Source: Paragonimus westermani (taxonomy: Eukaryota; Platyhelminthes; Trematoda; Plagiorchiida; Troglotrematidae). Taken from it: 64,000 bases of DNA. Shown here piece by piece: positions 60,166-64,000 of this stretch. The notes below the pieces were generated by a model. That model ran no database searches, was not told where the DNA came from, and saw nothing but the letters and a program-made list of their open reading frames with translations. Each line of letters opens with the position of its first letter. Positions within the stretch are counted from its first letter, which is position 1. The stretch lies in NCBI GenBank assembly GCA_008508345.1, contig QNGE01000273.1, positions 34,917 to 98,916 of the forward strand. Direction: 5' to 3'. A program made the translations under genes and the position numbers.

Positions 60166-60530
60166 GTGGNTTGAAGCTGTCGAGCAGCAAATACCAGGTC
60201 GATCGTACTCCGACTCTCCCGGAATCCATACTGCTCCTCAGGCACACTCTTTTCTAAGACTTCCGTATTCGTCCGTTTCAGGAGGATTCTGGCATGCACA
60301 TTGCTTGTACAACCTATCAGACTGGTGCCCCGATAGCTGTCGACTCATGGTTTGCTACCCTTACCTTTGGACAAGGGTACGACAATGGCATGCTTAGAAT
60401 CTTGCGGCATCACCTCACGCTCCCAGATGGAGTGAATCAGCTGCAGCATTGAACGGTTCAGCGCGGGTCCGCCATTCCTCAGGATCTCACCTGGCCCTCC
60501 ATTCTCGCCTGCAGCCTCCTGATTGCACAA
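60166..60530 (-). pseudogene. LINE RT fingers
   Basis: Reads NGGPGEILRNGGPALNRSML, IHSIWEREVMPQDSKHAIVV and PLSKGKGSK (the RT entry motif P..W......P..KG), then a shifted piece with IGAPV, RIRKS and EEQYGFRESRSTIDLVFAAR (..Q.GFR..RST.D..F..R). Typical N-terminal third of a LINE RT with at least two frame breaks. Confidence 0.7.
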
Positions 60531-60849
60531 TCATCCAAGAACCCCCTGCAATTCTAGCAAATCTGGGGCGAGCGCAAGTGAAGATTTGATGTCCTGTTGC
60601 CGCAGAATATTTACAGCAACCCAGTCAATCGTAGTAGGGCGGTTTAGCACACTGCCAAAGTGTTTGCGCCATACTTTCATAATGCCCTCCGTCTGAGTGC
60701 AAGAATAGCCGGTGTCTACGTCTATCAGTGATTTAGTGGGCTGGAAAGATGGACCGAAAATCGCCTTAAGCGAATCGTAGAACTCTTTATGTGGCCAATG
60801 ATCTGCATAGCCCTACATCTGTTCGACCTGTTTCCTCCACCAGTTGTCC

Positions 60850-61338
60850 TTAATTCAGCGAACACGCTCTGCCAGTTGACGGCGGATACTCCGCTTTCTT
60901 CGCTCCATTGGCTGGGTCCATTGTGGATGTGGCGAACGTGGCATTCTTCTCTCGTACCAAGCTGGAGATAGTGAATTTGTTACCATCAAACCAGTCCGGG
61001 CATTTCTTGCGCTTCACACCGATCGTTTCCGTGGCTTCTGCCGTAATCTTCTTCTTTAGTTGTTGCCACATACCCTCGGTGGTAGTGGATATAGGAGCGT
61101 TGTGCAGACGAGCGGCCACTGCACGCTGAAAAGCACTCTTCGTCTCGCAGTTATCCAGCCGTCTGATATCCAACTTTTGCCATCGTCCGAAAGATCTACA
61201 ATAACCAGACTTGTGCACATGGATAAGCAGTTTAGTCTTGATCAGCCTATGATCTGTGTTACATTCAGCGTCGCACATCACCCGCGTGATGGGCACTTCA
61301 CGAATGTCATGCTGCCGCACAATCACGTAGTCAAGCAA
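60850..61338 (-). pseudogene. LINE endonuclease end and linker
   Basis: Opens with LDYVIVRQHDIREVPITRVM, then NTDHRLIKTKLLI, the final APE-domain Asp-His motif, then SFGRWQKLDIRRL and a long linker toward RT (GMWQQLKKKITAEATETIGV). The catalytic TDH triplet is intact. Confidence 0.75.
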
Positions 61339-61392
61339 ATGATGTTGATCGCTTCGTGTATAAGTCCACGTTGTGATATCTCTCGCATCCAG

Positions 61393-61845
61393 CTAGAAAC
61401 GGGTGTTCGTGATAGCCAGTTTATGATTAGCACACAAGTGCGGCTGACGATTACTGTTCTCGCTGAATGAACCAATGCCGTAGGGTCCGAGGACTCCTGG
61501 CCAAGCTACCGAGTCGCAACCAACTCTAGCGTTCAAGTCACCCAAAACAAACAGTCGGTCATTCACTGGCACAGACCGGATTGTGGCGGACAGCTGATCA
61601 TAGAACTGGTCCTTTGTATCATCAGTGTGACACATAGTTGGACCATAAACACTAACAAATGTAGCACACTTACCTCGACCGAGTCGCAGGCTCATGGGCA
61701 TGATTCGAGGGCTGATGACGTGCAGTTCGCCTATCAACAGAGAATAGATGCAATCAACGACTGCGAAACAGACACCATGCGCCCGAGCATCGTCTGCCGG
61801 ATAACTTATCCAGTAGAAGGTGTATTCGGCACCGGATTCCCGCAA
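61393..61845 (-). pseudogene. LINE AP-endonuclease, middle part
   Basis: Reads ESGAEYTFYWISYPADDARA, GVCFAVVD, MPMSLRLGRGKCATFVSVYG, then FYDQLSATIRSVP and FVLGDLNARVG (the GD-N-A catalytic loop), and ends NHKLAITNTRF. The tyrosine-bearing VYGP and GDLNAR boxes are intact. The frame is separated from the N-terminal part by the 22-base duplication. Confidence 0.75.
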
Positions 61846-61870
61846 CTTACATTAGTCTGCAAGCACTGTC

Positions 61871-62209
61871 TCATTCAAGGCTGCTATGTCGATTCCATAT
61901 CGACGCAGAGTCGATTCCATATCGACGCAGTTCCATCGCGATCAGAGCGGTATGCCCTTCCGGTCGTTCTGTGACGCTGCATCGATCCAGCAGTGTGCTC
62001 ATGTTCCAAGTTCCAATGGTAAGCGTCTTGCCTCCCCGGGCTTGTCTCAAGTTTGCCTTCGGGGCACTGAAACCTGACTGAGCATTATCTGCTCGAGAGT
62101 CCAGGTTGGACGGGCAGTATAATGGTGTTTGGCAGAAGCATACTATTGCCTCACCACCCTGCCATTCGCAGCAGATAGGGCGACCTGGTTTATCCTGCGC
62201 AACGATCAA
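61871..62209 (-). pseudogene. LINE AP-endonuclease, N-terminal part
   Basis: Contains LTIGTWNMSTLLD (catalytic Asn of the TWN box), RPEGHTALIAMELRRYGID, then runs out of frame because 22 bases are tandemly duplicated (61888-61930). The second copy of the duplicated region leads in another frame into IAALNET, the Glu-bearing motif. All endonuclease catalytic boxes thus exist but are split across frames. Confidence 0.75.
61888..61930. repeat. 22-base tandem duplication
   Basis: GTCGATTCCATATCGACGCA plus GA is followed by a second copy lacking the last base. 22 is not a multiple of three, which explains the endonuclease frameshift. Confidence 0.9.
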
Positions 62210-62790
62210 TACGGTGTTAGATTAGGCTCACGCTGTGGTACCATGGCCTACGTGACCTAGGGGTACTGTCAGGACGCCCAGACCTGAGCAGGCGAGCGAT
62301 TAAGGCCCTTCATCAAAGAATTTTCCTCGAAATCCTGCACCATAATGCAGCAGGTGACGCACACACGCAGACGCAGACACAACAGCAACAACCACCTGAG
62401 AGAGGATCAACAGTCACATCGAACGAGATTCAACACGCACTTACAAGAACAATAATACTGCACAGTCAAACCTACTACACGTACACACAAAATCAGATCA
62501 GGCGAAAACAAACATCAGACCGAACCGGGAAAAAACGACATACTGGCACCATCCACAACGAACGCATCTGCATTTCGTCTGGCTGCTACCCTTTGGCCAA
62601 TCTGACAAGGTACAACCCACAAAGACCGAATTTGCAGTCAGCACAGTCCACCGGATCAAAACAGCACACAAGCCTGAACACCACGGCAAAGTGGCAGAGA
62701 CGGCCGAGGGCTGAGGCCATACCGATTCATTCACGTACCTACATCGTCTTTGCAGTAGCAATCAACGTAATTCCGTACACCTAGCCCACA
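62210..62790 (-). repeat. LINE 5' region (R1 family)
   Basis: The minus-strand frame at 62761-62498 reads PWCSGLCAVLIRWTVLTANS and TLSDWPKGSSQTKCRC, matching 10850-11000. From 62500 to 62210 nothing is conserved. Whether this is translated (ORF1-like) or leader is not clear. Confidence 0.55.
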
Positions 62791-64000
62791 AAGGTAACTT
62801 AGTAATTAGCCCTATTGTTGTCCTTGCCCAATTATCACCAGAGCGATCGGTGATGTGAGAGGATCTACGATTATGACCAGTGTGTGAATTATCCAAACGT
62901 CCACAGCGGACAAAAATTTACTTGTGGGCCAGTGCGCCAGTTGACAGTTTAATCCTGATAGTATGCAGCAACCCTGCACATTGAACGCATGGTAGCCCTC
63001 CTTCCAATACGGTCCAAGACGTCAAAAATGTGACACAAGATTGTGGAACTAGATTTGAGTGATCCAGTCTCACGTCCATCTCGGTCCGATAAACTAGATA
63101 ACTAAGCTAGTTCGACGTGATTCACATAGTGACTCGAATTACCGATGAATGAGATTGATGCGCAAAATTTTTGTGATTTCATGTAGGTAGGTTGCTAAAA
63201 GTTTAGCGTAAAATTATTTTGATTCACACTCAGTGTGTGAATGAGAAAAGAACTAAAAACGGTAAGAAAGCGGGCTGTATAGTTAAGGCCAACAAAAGTA
63301 CAGTTGATTTCTGAGCGAGGAACAACTATAACAGCTTATCACTTTTCCCCTCCGCAAACCGCTATCTCGCTACCAGGCTGCTAGACTTATTAATACACAA
63401 CTTAACTAGATTCTGCACACATCGGTTCTCCAGAAATGAACCCTCTTTCAGATGAACTTTGTAATTCGTGTACGTTGGCAAGACTTCCACCATTGCACAG
63501 TTCACGTTCTCGACGGTATTTCGCCATATAATTCAGGCGTTCTTGTGGACCTCTGAACGCGGATGTTGCATCATCGAACTGCCGTTTCCATCCAGATTTT
63601 TATTTACGCGGAACCCCTGACGTATTTCTTGATAACCCGTGTTATCGATTGGTTATTCTGGACGGCTTCTCAGGGTACTAAGGTTTGAGTGACGTCATGA
63701 TTAAATAATTTTCAAAAGTTTGTAATGTCCCCTAAATCGAAGAGCTTTGGTTCATTTCTGAGTAGGGCATTCAAGCATTGACGCATGTGCCCAGCTTTGG
63801 TAGATCCAGAGTTAGACCGTTTCTGTTTGACCAGCATCGGGTAATTCTTTGCGTTACATACCCAACGAACTAGTATAGCGCAGCAACACCAAAGGACGGA
63901 GTTATTCAGTGAACGTTTACAAAGTTGACTGATCACTTCACCTTATAACAATGTCAGGCCTATAGTTGCACATCTGTGAGTGAGGCATTAGGCACTTATG
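62791..64000. other. Unrecognised non-coding stretch
   Basis: Only short random frames. No repeat shared with the window, no RNA gene. Confidence 0.5.

Larger units (their letters stand above)
58600..62790 (-). mobile_element. APE-type LINE, nearly full length, dead
   Basis: Minus-strand order: 5' region (62790-62200), AP-type endonuclease (62155-61000), linker, RT (60530-59416), C-terminal domain (59396-58977) and a finger-like tail (about 58860-58680). This is the standard layout of APE-carrying non-LTR retrotransposons. Frameshifts, a 22-base duplication, an insertion and a lost RT Asp show it is inactive. Clade not assigned (RTE-like possible). Confidence 0.8.

Noticed and set aside
1..64000. 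CRISPR arrays, rRNA, bacterial operons
   Set aside because: No regularly spaced repeats, no rRNA signatures and no prokaryotic gene organisation seen.

Overview
This window looks like repeat-rich, gene-poor nuclear DNA of a flatworm, most likely a digenean fluke. The pointers are decayed Ty3/Gypsy, APE-type LINE and Penelope-like (PLE) retroelements, tRNA-derived SINE heads, and hammerhead-ribozyme repeats of the kind known from Schistosoma Sm-alpha repeats and from PLEs. There are no operons, no bacterial-type genes, no rRNA, no CRISPR array and no convincing functional tRNA. The species call is inference. Three assembly flaws are visible: single Ns at 2163 and 60170, and a 415-base gap at 14838-15252.

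Left part (1-17.6 kb). A fold-back LTR structure (1744-2782) holds 414-base arms around a gag fragment. It abuts the 3' end of a broken Ty3/Gypsy pol read leftward (about 2800-6250: protease-like region, RT, RNase H, integrase, C-terminal tail). From 8.7 to 12.8 kb there are two SINE families, a small hairpin repeat with a PLE-style hammerhead-like core and 13-base flanking direct repeats, detached LINE 5' sequence, another inverted pair of LTR relics and a hammerhead/tRNA-like repeat. A LINE RT fragment (14.6-16.4 kb, minus) is cut by the gap. A Gypsy integrase fragment (16.9-17.6 kb, plus) follows.

Middle (17.6-49 kb) is mostly unannotatable non-coding sequence. The exception is 32.6-39.4 kb: several copies of a module made of tRNA-like promoter boxes plus a hammerhead ribozyme (one copy, 33360-33404, has every conserved core base and perfect stems I and II), and a rearranged PLE whose 3' end lies inverted upstream of the sense part.

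The one convincing host gene piece is 49592-50324 (plus). It is a 5' coding exon of 244 codons with an eh1/TN-type repressor motif and a consensus splice donor, probably the first coding exon of an NK-2- or Vsx-type homeobox gene. No homeodomain exon was found downstream within the window.

Right part (57.7-62.8 kb) is a nearly full-length but dead APE-type LINE on the minus strand (5' region, endonuclease, RT, C-terminal finger-like domain). Next to its 3' end is a second fold-back LTR/gag relic (58000-58553), which shows the LTR end, a primer-binding-like site and the gag start.

Common thread: LTR/gag relics here repeatedly end in an inverted copy of their own LTR (three cases), and self-cleaving ribozyme motifs recur in two unrelated repeat families.
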